Origin: Turritopsis dohrnii
Taxonomy: Eukaryota; Cnidaria; Hydrozoa; Anthoathecata; Oceaniidae
Length of the DNA: 64,000 bases
Direction of reading: 5' to 3'
Assembly (NCBI GenBank): GCA_027922465.2
Contig: BQMF02000292.1
Span: forward strand, 248,001-312,000
In this document: piece by piece, positions 46,342 through 58,650 of the stretch
Position numbering within the stretch: position 1 is the stretch's first letter
How the letters are laid out: each line of letters opens with the position of its first letter
Translations under genes and position numbers: made by a program
The notes under the pieces: generated by a model
The model's database searches: none
Seen by the model: the letters and a program-made list of their open reading frames with translations, nothing else
What the model was told of the DNA's origin: nothing

Positions 46342-49300
46342 ATGAAGTCGGCTCATGTGTTTATCACTATCATCCTGCTGTTCTCTCTCAATCACGCCAC
46401 TTCTGAATATTTTCGTGTATGTTACTTTACAAATTGGGCGCAATATCGCAACGGAAACGCCCGATTCACCGTGGGTGATATCGAACCGACTCTGTGTACG
46501 CACATATCGTACGCATTCGCTCAAATAAACAATGCAACATTCAAACTGGAAAAGTTCGAGGGGAATGACCGTTGGATGTACATGCAGGTACGATTGGATT
46601 GTGATGTATTGTTTTATGAAAATGTTCTTTTCGCGATGGCACCATAAAAATGTTTTCTTTGACTATAGTTATTTTGAAAACATTTACTCATGATTTTAGT
46701 TTTTGAAGGGAAATTTGATTTATTTTCAGTCATCTGTTTCTCCATGCAAAAAAATTCCATTTGCTATAATTTTGATTGCTTGTAAACTTTTTATGACACC
46801 TCGATATTTAGTTTCTGTACATATTTCGTTCATTCAACAAATCTCAAGGTTTTGACCAAACTCGAGTTTGGCCTAGCAAGAAACCTGGTATAAGATTTGA
46901 CTGTCATTTACAGGGACCAATCCTATGAAAATCAATTTCGAACGAATTAATTCCTGTTCTGTATTAGTTGTGAATCGAATACTCTCGTTGTTTCCACTGA
47001 TGACCAATAAATTTATAATTCAAAAGCAATTCAATGCTATACATTTGGAATTTAGACAATTTTAAAAATGTCATTTTAAGAAGGAGAACAGTATTTATAA
47101 TTGTTGAGAAATATACACGCCTCCTGCAAATATGCACAAGGGGGCAAAGAAGTTTTTCGAGAAAGGCCGCTAATAGAGCATTTATAACTAAAAGGAGATG
47201 ATATTAAGGTAAGAAGAATTACCAACAAAAAAGCATTGTACGAGTTTGTTTTTTTGGCTTCAACTAATCAACCTCCATGTTATTGATTCCAGCATGCCAA
47301 AGCATCTGATTCAAATCTAAGTTAATCGAAATCTATTTTTATGTGTTAATTACCACGCATCAACAAATAAGCGAGCATTAAATATTTTGTTAAATGAACT
47401 AATGACGTAGTTTACATTATGACGTAATTTATATTTGTATCAATTCACAAACTTCGAATATGTGCCTAAAATTCAAGGTCAATTGATAACGTTACAGTCT
47501 CGTTTTCAATCGAGAACGAGGAAAGATATAAATCTCGACGTTCGAACTGTAACTCGGAACATGTTTTTCTTATAATTGAGGATACTTCCATGCTCATCAA
47601 GATGGGTGTTTCATCCAAACTTTTTGAGATCAGAACAGTAAGAAAAGTAAGAAACTATTGCATCATTACATAAATTCAAATCAATTATGTAGGTGTGTTT
47701 GAAGTCCTTTCATAACTTGATAGTTGACTTAAATTAAGTAAAACATTGGGAATTCTTAATTATTCATGTTCACATAGCAACAATCTCTTCAGGAAGATAT
47801 AAGTAAATCTTTGTACACGATCCCTCACATCGTTTGAGTTGGATTAAATGAATCTGTTCATGCCACCTTAGTTCATACTACCTTAGTCACTGGTGTAGGT
47901 CAAGTCTTCATATACAAACTTGATACTCAAAATGACATGATGGACTATTTTGTTGATATTTGTTTGTTATAATTTCATTCGTTGTATTTGTAGATCAACA
48001 ATTTGAAGGTTAAAAACCCGAAACTAAAAACATTGTTGGCTGTTGGCGGATGGAATCATGAACTATACACCAGTCCCTTCTCTGACATGGTGCGAACGCG
48101 AGAAAGACGGGAAATATTTATCGATCAAGCAACGCGCTATGTTCGAGACAACGGTAATTTGTTTATATCAACGAATCAGGAAAAGATACATAAACTGTGT
48201 TTCAAACCATACAATCTGGTCCGTAATTCTTACAAGCAAACATCTAGAGCAAAGTTACGCTCTGCACAATTTTTGTTTGGTATTAGTGTTTATGAAGGAG
48301 CTGTACTCAGAATAATAATGCATCAGCTTGCATCGCCTTAAAACCAAAAACCTTAAGATCAATAAAACCTTTGGATTAATAAATTGTCTTGGATTGATTT
48401 AAAACGAGGCAATACCTCAAGAACCAAGAATTATGTTTTTAAATTGAAAAGTTTTCATTATATCACTTGCAATATTTACAAACGTTCAAACATTTCAAAT
48501 TGGAATAACATGAAGGTTTTTATAACGACATGTAACCACCTCATTCATCAATGCTTTATTTAGGCTTTGATGGGTTGGACCTTGATTGGGAGTATCCAGG
48601 GGATATCAAACGCTTTTCTTCACCTGACGATAAACATAGATTCACTCTGTTATGCAAAGAACTGAAAGAGAGGTTTGAGAATGAAGCAAAGGAATCAGGA
48701 AAAAAAAGATTGTTACTGACAGCTGCTGTACCAGCCAATGCAGTGACAGTGGATAATGGTTATGAAGTGTCTAAACTAGCAAGTGCGTTAGACTTTGTGT
48801 GTCTGCTGACATACGATCTTTATGGTGGTTGGAATAAGGTTACCGGCCACCACACATCCATGGCTAACTCGTACTACAACGTGCCAAAAACAATTAAGAC
48901 ATGGGTTTCACGTGGGATGCCAAGAAATAAAATTGTTTTAGGTCTGGCCACGTATGGTCGCACCTTTATTTTGGATAATCCGTTTCAGCATAAGATTGGA
49001 TCGAAAGCTTCAAGAGCTGGAATGAAGGGTTCATATACAGGCGCAGATGGAATTTTGGCTTACTATGAAATTTGTTCGATGAGCTGGACAGATACTGTAC
49101 AAAATACAGCCGCTTTATCGCCGTATAGTTATAATATAAACACCGGACTTTGGGCAGGTTACGACGACGAAGGTTCAATCAAAAGAAAGGTTCAATTACT
49201 CGTCAACGAAAAATTATTAGGTGCTATGGTATGGGCATTAGATTTCGATGATTTTAGTGGACATTTTTGTGGAAAAGGCTCGTATCCTCTGATAAAAGCC

Positions 49301-49756
49301 ATGAAATCAGAGTTACAAAGATTGGAGCCTACTAAGGCTAGCACAACAACGACGACAACCACCACGACGACAAAAACGACAACAACGACATCCCCGACGC
49401 CAAAATCAACGACAACAACAACAACACCATCCCCAAAATCAACATCCACAACAACAACGTCAACATCCACAACAACAACAACAACAACAACACCATCCCC
49501 AAAATCAACATCCACAACAACAACGTCAACGTCCACAACAACGACGACAATTACAAAAGCACCAGATGCAAAAACAATGAACACAAGAACAATAGACACA
49601 GGAAAGCCTTCCACAACCAAGCAAACACGAGATTCGACACAAGACAATGTCGGCAGTGATAACAAAAAAAGCGACGAACGGAAACTGTCGGCCTGCCATT
49701 TAACGTTAGCTTTGGCGATTTGTTGCCTTATTCTTTTTGATAGATGGCAATTGTAA
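46342..49756 (+). CDS. GH18 chitinase with Thr-rich stalk and C-terminal hydrophobic anchor
   Basis: Exons 46342-46587, 47994-48153 and 48564-49756 join in phases 0 and 1 to 532 aa. Residues 1-21 are a signal peptide. The glycosyl hydrolase 18 domain hydrolyses beta-1,4 GlcNAc bonds of chitin. Visible blocks: YFRVCYFTNWAQYR, LKTLLAVGGWNH, the active site DGLDLDWEYPG with catalytic Glu145 and the DxxDxDxE pattern complete, LLTYDLYGGWN, and MVWALDFDDFSG. After the domain comes a Thr-rich stalk (about 395-470) encoded by ACA/ACG/ACC triplets, likely O-glycosylated, and a C-terminal hydrophobic segment (LTLALAICCLILF, about 515-528) suggesting a GPI anchor or TM tether. No chitin-binding peritrophin domain is present, unlike many secreted chitinases. 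The enzyme should face the outside of the cell, with possible roles in periderm or feeding. A paralogous first exon lies 3.4 kb upstream. Confidence 0.9.
49342..49552 (+). repeat. Trinucleotide tract encoding the Thr-rich stalk
   Basis: ACA/ACG/ACC codons interrupted by CCATCCCCAAAATCAACATC blocks, repeated three times. The antisense strand is accordingly open over 157 codons, a compositional artefact. Confidence 0.85.
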
Positions 49757-49829
49757 CAAAAAGTGATTTTTCAGATTGATTTATTTGAGTTGTAAGTTCG
49801 ATTTTTAAAATGAAGATGCTTTTTTCTTT

Positions 49830-51420
49830 ATTAGATTTCTGCGTAAGCAAGAAAGCTATTACAACCGGCTTTCGTTTTCTTCTTACTGTCCAAACGTAGC
49901 GGTTTTTTGAAAATTTATGCGTGCGTTTACATGAAACCAAAACGTCGTGCAATGCATGTCACCCAGCGAAGAAACCCTTTTAGATTTACAAGTTTCTTTG
50001 GTCAATATTAAATGGATTTTTAAGAGCATATACATATTTCAAGATCAAAACAAAATCTATAGAAGAAACTTCGAATTATTTTGAACTGTGATCATTCTTT
50101 TCTAAAGAAGATTTCAACATTTTGTAAACAGAAGAGTGAAAAAGTTATACATTTGTTGTTTGTTTTTAGTGAAAACACAAAACATCTTCGTTTGTTTCAT
50201 GTATGGGCTGTTATTCTTTTTAAGCTGTAGATACTGAAGCTCAGCTTAGAGTCCTCCTCAGCTCCAACATCAAAAATGTGGGTCTACTGATGCTTTAATG
50301 TAATGTTTTAATGTTTGATGATAATTTTTTAATGTTTTAATGTTTGATTTGTTTTTAAGTTATATATATTGTCAATGTCCTTTATTACAAATGGCTTTCC
50401 TAATTGCAGTAGCGAATTCAAACATCTTCCAATTGCCTGTAAACTCAATACACAGCAAATCATGTAACAATCCTTTCAGTTATATAAATATGTGTGTGTG
50501 TGCGTAGTGACTTAGAAGTTTAGAGCATGCATAGGTTTATTTTTTAAATGATCAAAATCTTTGTTTGGTTTTTGTGTTTGCAATATTGGGAATTACGTTT
50601 ATAATTATATAAGGAGATTGATAGTACATATCAAATGTTTAAAGTTTATGATTTACGTACGTAGTCACTGTGTGACATCTGAAAATATCAATATAAACAT
50701 AAGCTGATTTTGTACTCCCAAAAGAAGGGATGTTTTATGTCATTCAGATGCAATTAAGTTTATCGGTGGTGTATACGTATATGCAATGAAGTTTCGCGTA
50801 GTGTCAATAACAGTTTTGCAATGCCTTTGGGTGCATATGAATGTAATCAGAAATGTAATGTTATGTTGTAAAAATCATTCAACCTTTCTTAAATTTCCTA
50901 AAGATTTTTTTAAAACTGATCATGAATTTCAACTTAGATGAAGAATATAAGTGCATGCCATATTGTTAATCAAACTAAAACAGAAATTTCTGATATGAGT
51001 TAACTATATTATGTATGTTGATTTTAGTCGATATAAATGTATTTTGCATGACCAAAATTTATATGTTCTTTGAAAAATGTTTTGAGTTTATAAGTTATGA
51101 TCATACTCATTAAGATATCTGATAGGATCCATGTTTTATATTATTTTCTATCAACAAACATGTTGTTCAGTTTATTGGCAGTATATATATACATTATAAT
51201 AAAGTTTCTCATTGTGTCAATTATGCCTTCAAAATGTCCTGAGAAGCATGTAATTAGGAATTTAATATATTGTAGAAATTATTCAACCATTCAATGATTC
51301 AAAATCATTCAAGTTTCAAGAATGCTATTATAGTATTTCATTTTTCATATTTTCATTTTTCAACTGATTTTGCAGAAATCTTTCTGCCCGTAAGGTCATC
51401 TTGTTCCTTATTGTTAACTG
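49830..51420 (+). mobile_element. Divergent copy of the fold-back family, split by about 1.2 kb
   Basis: 49835-50160 matches 62155-62460 (for example TATTACAACCGGCTTTCGTT) and 51340-51410 matches the tail at 62600-62670 (GATTTTGCAGAAATCTTTC, CCCGTAAGG). The tRNA-like core is absent; 50170-51340 is unrelated AT-rich sequence. It begins about 80 bp after the chitinase stop and probably forms part of its 3' flank. Confidence 0.55.
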
Positions 51421-52883
51421 ATGATGACTAGTGGACACTAGTCGAAACGTTTTAATAATTTTTATCAAAAATCAACATGAAGCTTCTGCCTTTTATATTT
51501 ATCTTCCTTATTGTGAAGTTCTACTGAAACTTGTTCTCAACAGGAAGCAGAGAGACTCCGACTATTTTAGCAGTAAAACGAAGCATAAGCTTGTACGTTA
51601 ATAAACGATCTTTTTGCTCAAAAAAACTCCATCAGTAAAATTCTGTTTGTGTTTCAACGTTGCACAGCTGACAAAACATTTCCAATTTGCGCATGCTTAA
51701 TCTGAAAACAAACTTTTCAGGAGAACCTTTGTGTAGGTATCACTCTATAAAATCCTGTTGTTGCTATAGCTACTAAATGAATTTTAGTTCCCATCGAGTA
51801 ATCTAATAAACGGCTGTCTGGAACTTACCATTCTTCAAGTAATATTCTCATGCTTTCGATGATTGACATAAGGTGCGACATTATATCAGTAGAGGACCAT
51901 GTCGATCTTCTGTGACTTTTACGGTATAACGGTATTTTCCTTTTTCTGTCCGGTATAACGGTATTTGGCGAAAATTTCGGTATTTATGTACAAAAAATCC
52001 GGAATTTCGGTATGGGGTAGTTTGTCATGCACGTGATCACGATATAATGTCAATATTTTGAATGGTGCGTTAGATATCAACATTGTTATGGGTCGTGGGT
52101 TTTTAGATGGTATGACGGTAGTTGACCTGACGGTATGACGGTATTAATCCATACTACTTAATCGACGAGAAATGAATTCTAATCAAACTGTGAAAATACT
52201 TGATATGTTGTTTTTTTTGTTAGTAAAGCTGATCAGTTCAAAATTTCTTACTACCTCGTTCGTTAGCTACAACATCAGGATACATCCACAGCATAAATAA
52301 TGCTGTTACCATGGATCATGTATTTAAATCCTTACAGACAAAATATTAAAACAGAAGATTAAAAATAAAATAAAACATGAAAGGTAAAAAACGCGAGGAA
52401 AGTAAATTGTTCAGTTGAAAATTAAAAAAAGAACAAGAGACTTGCAAAAAATAATTATAAGAATACTCTTAAAAATGTTTTAAAAATTTTTTAAAAACTT
52501 GAGTAATAACAATCCCGTAATCCCGTTTTTCCAGCAACATTTTTAAGACTCCTCATCAATCAAAAAAAACTGTCTCTCGATGAAATAGTATGCGTGTGTT
52601 ACACACAGTCGAATTCTCCCATCTCTGTAAGATGTTTCGAACCAACTTGGTTGGCGAAAAATCTGTTCAACTCGGATGTTGCTTATTTCCAACTTTTTAT
52701 TACGTCGGACTTACTGTTTTTTGACCTATCATCTTTTCGTATAACATTATTCAAGTCATCAAAAATATTAGATAAAACGAAAGTGAAAACGTCTTTAATA
52801 AAAATCCCAAAATTCAAATTACACATATAAAATTCCAAATGGTAAGAAGTCTCGATTATGCTGCACATGAAAATATAAAGTGT
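51421..52883. other. Interval with CGGTAT-rich segment
   Basis: No gene supported. At 51920-52145 CGGTATAACGG, ATTTCGGTAT and GACGGTATGACGGTA motifs recur densely in both halves, like the sub-terminal repeats of a DNA transposon, but I cannot define ends. Confidence 0.4.
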
Positions 52884-53780
52884 TTACACTTTTCTCCTGA
52901 CTTTCATTTCTGTCCAATGATATATGTAATATCCCCAATATATACCATTTCCACGATATGACGATCCATAACCATTTTGCCAATAGCCATTTAAAGATGT
53001 ATACAAAGAGCTTGTGTGCCACCAAGCTCCCACATATCGACTGGCTTGATTGTATGACGAATAGCCGTCATTGTCTTGGTCGTACGTCGAAAACATCATG
53101 TTGTTGTTGTAGCCAAGGTAATCACCAGTGTTTCCAGTATAGCCAGAGACTTGAAGTTTGTATTTTGATTGGTCCGTTCCAACACTAAACGACGAGTACT
53201 TTGCATACCTTGTGTTACCATGGTACCGTTTCAAATCAACCCTCAACTCGTTACCTTTAAAGTGAGCTTGGGAAATAAGATCATGCAATTTTTCATTTCC
53301 AAGCCAAAACTCATTCCGAACATCGCCAAATCCTCTTTTGAACTCTTTCCAGTTTCGGTAGAAATTTATCGAGCCATCCCTGCGGCGTTGGAACACCGTC
53401 CAACCGCCACCATCAGTGTCCTGGTCACAGTACACAGGTGTGATCTTACCCTGATACCAAGAATTCATAGTGATCTTGTATACCCCGCTTACTTTATATC
53501 CACTGACAAAGAATTCCAAGCAATCTCGTTTCGGTCGAAGCTGCTGACAATCACAGTAGTAACCTTTTTCTTGACGGAAATCATCAAGACAGGTACAAGC
53601 TCCACACACATCTTTAGATAAGGTTTTGCAAAACTCGCTTGCATGAGATACTTGTTTCTTTAAGTTTTGGATCTCAGAAAACAATTGGTTAAACTTCATG
53701 TGAACTTCCTGATCGGTCATGGCAAACACTGACGCAAGAAACCAAAAAGCAAAGACGATAAGCTTTAAAGAATCAGCCAT
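52884..53780 (-). CDS. Fibrinogen-related (FReD) secreted lectin, single exon
   Basis: A 298-aa frame without introns. Residues 1-20 are a signal peptide (ending VFA), followed by a coiled-coil stretch (about 25-50), a Cys-rich linker and a fibrinogen C-terminal domain from about 83 to the end. Domain marks: SGVYKI, DGGGWTVFQRR, FWLGNEKLH, ELRVDL, GAWWH, and the final WTEMKVR. The first domain disulfide (Cys87-Cys118) is present. The Ca-site acidic run is present as DQDND (234-238). The second disulfide, usually NCA ... CH next to the ligand pocket, is missing: NQA at 244-246 and a Ser/Thr loop at 255-259. FReD proteins such as ficolins and tachylectins bind acetylated sugars and act in innate recognition; a related role here is inference. 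A TATA box lies upstream. Confidence 0.93.
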   Translation of the reverse strand: MADSLKLIVFAFWFLASVFAMTDQEVHMKFNQLFSEIQNLKKQVSHASEFCKTLSKDVCGACTCLDDFRQEKGYYCDCQQLRPKRDCLEFFVSGYKVSGVYKITMNSWYQGKITPVYCDQDTDGGGWTVFQRRRDGSINFYRNWKEFKRGFGDVRNEFWLGNEKLHDLISQAHFKGNELRVDLKRYHGNTRYAKYSSFSVGTDQSKYKLQVSGYTGNTGDYLGYNNNMMFSTYDQDNDGYSSYNQASRYVGAWWHTSSLYTSLNGYWQNGYGSSYRGNGIYWGYYIYHWTEMKVRRKV

Positions 53781-53874
53781 GTTTCCAAATATTTTGATGG
53801 TATTGACGAATTTGTTTGTATAGTGTTGAGGAGAGCTGTTTTTTCTACTTCTTTTCGAGTTCCAAATGTGTGTT

Positions 53875-53884
53875 CCTTTATAAA
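53875..53884 (-). promoter_or_regulatory. TATA box of the fibrinogen-related gene
   Basis: Minus-strand TTTATAAAGG about 95 bp before the ATG, giving a predicted start site near 53850 and a 5' UTR of about 70 nt. Confidence 0.6.
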
Positions 53885-56800
53885 TGCAAAAAGAATATTT
53901 TTCTAAACAATTTTTTCAAGGGTCTTCACTTTGCTTTTTCGACCAAAAACTGGTTTTCCCTGGGAATCAACAAGATGTACAGTTTTGAATTTTATTTAAG
54001 TGAGTGTGAACCCAGTGAAACTTCCATCAAACTGTAGATAAATAAATGTCAAGCATTTCGAAACTCATGTGATGTTGATTTCATTATCAAGTCATGTGAT
54101 GTTGATTTCATTATCAAGTCATGGCATGTTTAAACTAAAAACCAAACTGTGAAGCTGTAAGAGATTTTGACAACAAGCAGCATTACGCATTTCGATACAT
54201 CTTACTTTAATGAAACAAATTCCTTTCCCGTTCGTTTTACTATGATGAATGGACTCATAAGGTCTTTCTTTTAAACGAACCTTTAACAAAAACGAATGAA
54301 ATCTCGTTTTTACAATTAACCTTGTCTCTCATGTCACGGCAACACAATATATTATGGAAAGTAACTCCTCTATAACAAACATCATCAGAACCTCGAAAAA
54401 AGTGTCCACTTAGAGATTCTTTCGAAGTTATTTTGCTTCAAGAGGTTGCTCTCGTTACGACATACTACATATATACTATATATACTACAATTGACCCCAA
54501 GGAGGCTGGTGAAGAGGCTGATCAACAGGTTTTGGGAAATCATCCAACTTTTGGGAAAGGAAAGAAAGACAATATATCAATAGCAGTTTTTTTTATTTGA
54601 ATTTTATTTTTATTCAAAAAAAGTAAAACAGGCTTAAGCCTGAAGATCATTGCAGTTTCAATATTTAACCGCATACTTTCTTGTTTTGATATAACATACG
54701 TATCCATGGTTACAGTTCACATATTATGCATATTTCTTTTGTTTGTATCAAATACTTTCTCAATTTCTAGTTAAGCCTTGTTTACACTTTTAAAAAGGTA
54801 TATTAGCATCAGTGTAACTTAGGTCTAAGAGATAACAAAAAGTAAGAAAGTTTTTCAGATTTTCAGATGTTTAGATCTATTTGGTTTGCATAGTGCTAGT
54901 TAGTTTTGAAATAACACACAAACGTTTCACCACTTAGTATGTCTGCTACCAGAGACATCTGATAAAACAAAGGACCGGTCTATGTTGTCAGATCATCACC
55001 AAAAGTAAATAGAAGCCTCATGGCTTGAACAATTTCCGCATCAGGCCTAGAGGAAATTGCTTTAGGCTAACTTTCAAGATATCTGAATGACTATCCAATC
55101 TTTTCTTGCTGCTTATGTGAGAACAGGTCTATCACAATTCCCAAAATATGAGTTACGGTTCACATGGAAAATAAAATGATATTCGATAGAAGTGAACCAA
55201 AATCATTTGAAAAAAAGGCTGCATGGGATTGAAGACTTTCACAACACTATTAAACTATTAAAGTTATACAAGCAAACTCGTTTAAAAACTGAAGACCTCG
55301 GCTATTTATGATCTGCAAGTAACTGCCGACTTTGATATCAGGACCTTACAATTGTTCTTCGTGCACACCTTCCAAATTTTGCCAGAAATGTGAATTTGGA
55401 GATATATTTAAGTAAACATTACATGAAATTGTTCACAACTGCATTAATAAGAGCAGGAGAAACTTGGGCATTTCAAAGATTTTAATCCATGACATTTAAC
55501 AGGATTACAAGAAGATAAAAATTACATTGCTTATACATAACTTAAATCAACATAACATACAATATGAAAATCTATTTCTACTAAACCAACCAGTCGCGGA
55601 TCCAGTGGTAAGCCGCAACTTGTGTAGAAGAGTGTTAGCAATTCAAACATAAAAGAAAAAGGTTCAAATAATCCCATTGATAATATGAACTGAAGTCACA
55701 AATTATGTCAATGCGCTTCTCCACAAGTTGCAACTACACTCTAGATCCACCACTGTCTCCATATTACCATTTCCATAGAGTTTATAAATAACACCAATGT
55801 GCGCGAAAAGACAAATGACACAATGAAACTTTGTTAGGATCTGTATGAAAATGTTCTTTTCAAACATGATATACCTTAAAGGGATTTTTTTGCGTGGACT
55901 AACTTTTGCGAGCCAAGGTTTGAGAGCGTTTTATAACTTTATAATATACCTAAAAGGAGAACTAAACTTGAAAATTTAATTTTTCAAAAAATCTTTTTCT
56001 ACTTAACCTTCTGTTAATATAACTTAAAAAATCATAATTTTATAAGCGCAAAAACTTTTATTCTACATGAACGAGCTCTTTATATTTCTGCATAAAGCCG
56101 TTTTTTTTCAAGATCGCTGAAAAGTTTGGGATCTGGAGACGAGAATTTATAATGACGTACAAAAGTTCAAAATAAATGTAGCGTATGTTATACAAGAAAA
56201 AGAAACATGTCTGAAATTAGCAGTGATGAAAGTTTTAGTTACGAATTTTTATATACGAACAACAAGTTAGTTCCGTAGGTACACAGAGCCAAAAAATGAG
56301 CAAATAAAATCATGAAATTTTGCGTGCATTTATTTTCACGAATCGTTCATTTGCATCAATTTATTTTGGCGAATTTGACTAAAATTCGCAAAAGTCGCAA
56401 AACTTAATCCACGCAAAAAAAATCCCCTCAAGGTATTGTGTCCTAGAACATATTACACTCCAAATTTTCACAAGGCTTTAGTGATCTCATTGTATGTATA
56501 TAATTGGTTGGATTTGAATCATCATCCAAAGTTTGTTTTCCTGACATATATCCAAACTAAATCATTGTGCCTCCATTGAATGGTTTGCAGGATTATTTTG
56601 AACAACGTAATCTTAAAATCTTTTAAATGTGAATTTAAAGCTAATCGGTTCCACACAGTGATAAATTGACCGACCATTGTACAGTGAGGAATAATTTGAT
56701 ACAGTCTGGAATTCCCCAAATTAGCTACTCCCTTCTTTAATTTATTACTGCTTTTCAATTCACTATGATGTTTCAGAGCCAAAAAAACAGTTTTATAAGA

Positions 56801-57184
56801 CATATCGTTCACCAATATCTTGCACATGTTTATACTTGCAGTATGTATGTTTGGATCAATTCATTCACAACGCAAGTGATTTGTGCTGCTATTATGACAA
56901 TGTCATTTGTTTTTGTTTTTTTTTTCAATATCTTCAACTTTCGGTGTTATATTTATTAAATGAAATGAACATATTTCATGCATTTATTGATAGGACGTAT
57001 GACGTATTCACCAGTAATTTTGATACTACGTACATTTCTGCTGTGATTTTAAAGTTTTTTTCACAGCAAATTTTCGTTTACTATCAAACATTCACCTTCT
57101 TTTTCAAGAATTTTTTTCCAGAGTCAGCTAAATATCAATATTTCCTCCGTAAGGAACGTTCTCATGATTATATTTCGATTGCAA
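53885..57184. other. Non-coding interval
   Basis: No gene supported. It includes a 27-bp duplication with CATGTGATGTTGATTTCATT at 54067-54120. Otherwise AT-rich unique-looking sequence. Confidence 0.5.
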
Positions 57185-57186
57185 TA

Positions 57187-57813
57187 CAGTGGAACCTCTA
57201 TTAACGGTCACCTCCATACATCGGTCACCTCCTGATAAGCGGCCAGAAAAGAAAGTCCCTGCCGAATTTATTGTCAAACTCTTATAAAAAAACCTCCATA
57301 CATCGGTCACCTCCAATCAACGGCCAAACGGCCACTTTCTATTGTCCCAATGTCTAATTTTACCTCTATTAACGGTCAAAAAAAATCTTTATGCAAGCAA
57401 ATGAAAGGAAAAATATTTTATTTATAATAATTATTTACAAAAATAAAGTCAAGTCAAGCAGCTTCATCTATTGTAGATGATTTGAACAACTTCAAAACAT
57501 TAGGTGATGCTGACTTAGTAAGTGCTTTGAATCTTGTCACACAAGCACTTAGGCTGAATATTGTTTCATAAAAAATGTAACAGTTTATTTCAGTAAAAAG
57601 TTGTAACATGATTGTAGATTGTACTGATAAGATACCTGTATTTACTTGTGTTTATTTTGATCATGAATCATTCTTTATGCCCCTCCTATCTCTCCCGACC
57701 AGCCTTTTGGATAAAAAGGTACATTCATATAAAACCTCCATACATCGGTCACCTCTAATGCAACGGCCACTAAGCTGGGTCCCCCAAAGTGGCCGCTATT
57801 AGAGGTTCTACTG
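57187..57813. mobile_element. pogo/Tigger-like MITE with TA duplication
   Basis: Ends CAGTGGAACCTCTATTAACG and, inverted, CAGTAGAACCTCTAATAGCG, flanked by TA on both sides (57185-57186, 57814-57815). CATCGGTCACCTCC sub-repeats occur near both ends. On the minus strand, about 37 codons ending at the TGA 57456-57454 look like a protein C-terminus (SLSACVTRFKALTK ... TIDEAA), so this is an internal-deletion derivative of a coding element. The TIR style and TA target fit pogo/Tigger. Confidence 0.7.
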
Positions 57814-57815
57814 TA

Positions 57816-58334
57816 GTAGATAAAGTCTTAAAATTCTTCTTCAAAGCTTCTTTTAAATAATCTATATATATAACTTCCTCAAAACATAAACTAAATCGGT
57901 TCGAGAACGTTTCACGTGCTCGGTGTGCATATTTTACTGACTTTTTAAAGAAGTTTTAAAGGATAATTGAATTGGGAAGTTTTCAACATAAAACGGCTAA
58001 AATAACTTCTAAAAGTATTCCAAAAGTATTAAAAAGTTAACATTTTTATGAATTGATATTGAAAGTGGCCTTTTAGTATTAAATTTTGCATAGAGTTCTG
58101 GGTCTTTCATTAACTATTCTGAATAAACAAACAATTCGAAATCCGAACGGACTTTCCGAAAACGGCAAAAAACTGTTACCTAGACAGTCAGATAGTTAGA
58201 TAGATAGATAGAATGTCTAAACCAAACAATTTCCTACGCATAGCGCGCGGAAATTGAATAAACCTTTCTGCATGCAGTGATGTCATCGTCTTCACTAAGC
58301 CCAGTAAAGAAGACTCTACTTAGAATTTATTTAT
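57816..58334. other. Non-coding interval
   Basis: No gene seen; a short GATA/AGATAG run is at 58193-58211. Confidence 0.5.
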
Positions 58335-58650
58335 TTTATTTATTTATTTACGAATGTTTACTTCAGTTCCTTAAGGTACTGTTATCAATGAGGGTCCTGT
58401 GATGGATGTCCTAGAGCATTTAAAGCCCCCATTTGGGCTACGGAAGCTGTAATGACAGAAACCGCTCAACTAGACAACCACCCCAGACATCGTTTCTACT
58501 CTCTTGCTGAGTGCTAAGCAGAGAGGAGTGATTCCCACTGTTATAGTCGCTGGCATGACTCGGTCGGGGATTGAACCCGCGACCTCCCGAACAGGAAGCG
58601 AGCACTCTGCCACTCTACCACTGTACCTCTACTCTATCACAAGGCTACCA
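58335..58650 (-). repeat. tRNA-derived SINE, minus strand
   Basis: The head on the minus strand carries GTGGTAGAGTG and GCGGGTTCAATCCCC internal promoter boxes. The body matches the SINE at 34257-34440, and the end carries the CCTTAAGG/TTGATAACAG module and an (AAAT)n tail, read at 58321-58350. Confidence 0.65.

Noticed and set aside
49192..49665. 157-codon antisense ORF rich in Val and Asp
   Set aside because: It is the antisense of the Thr triplet tract and has no independent support.
53169..53621. 150-codon plus-strand ORF opposite the fibrinogen gene
   Set aside because: Antisense shadow of a strongly conserved domain.
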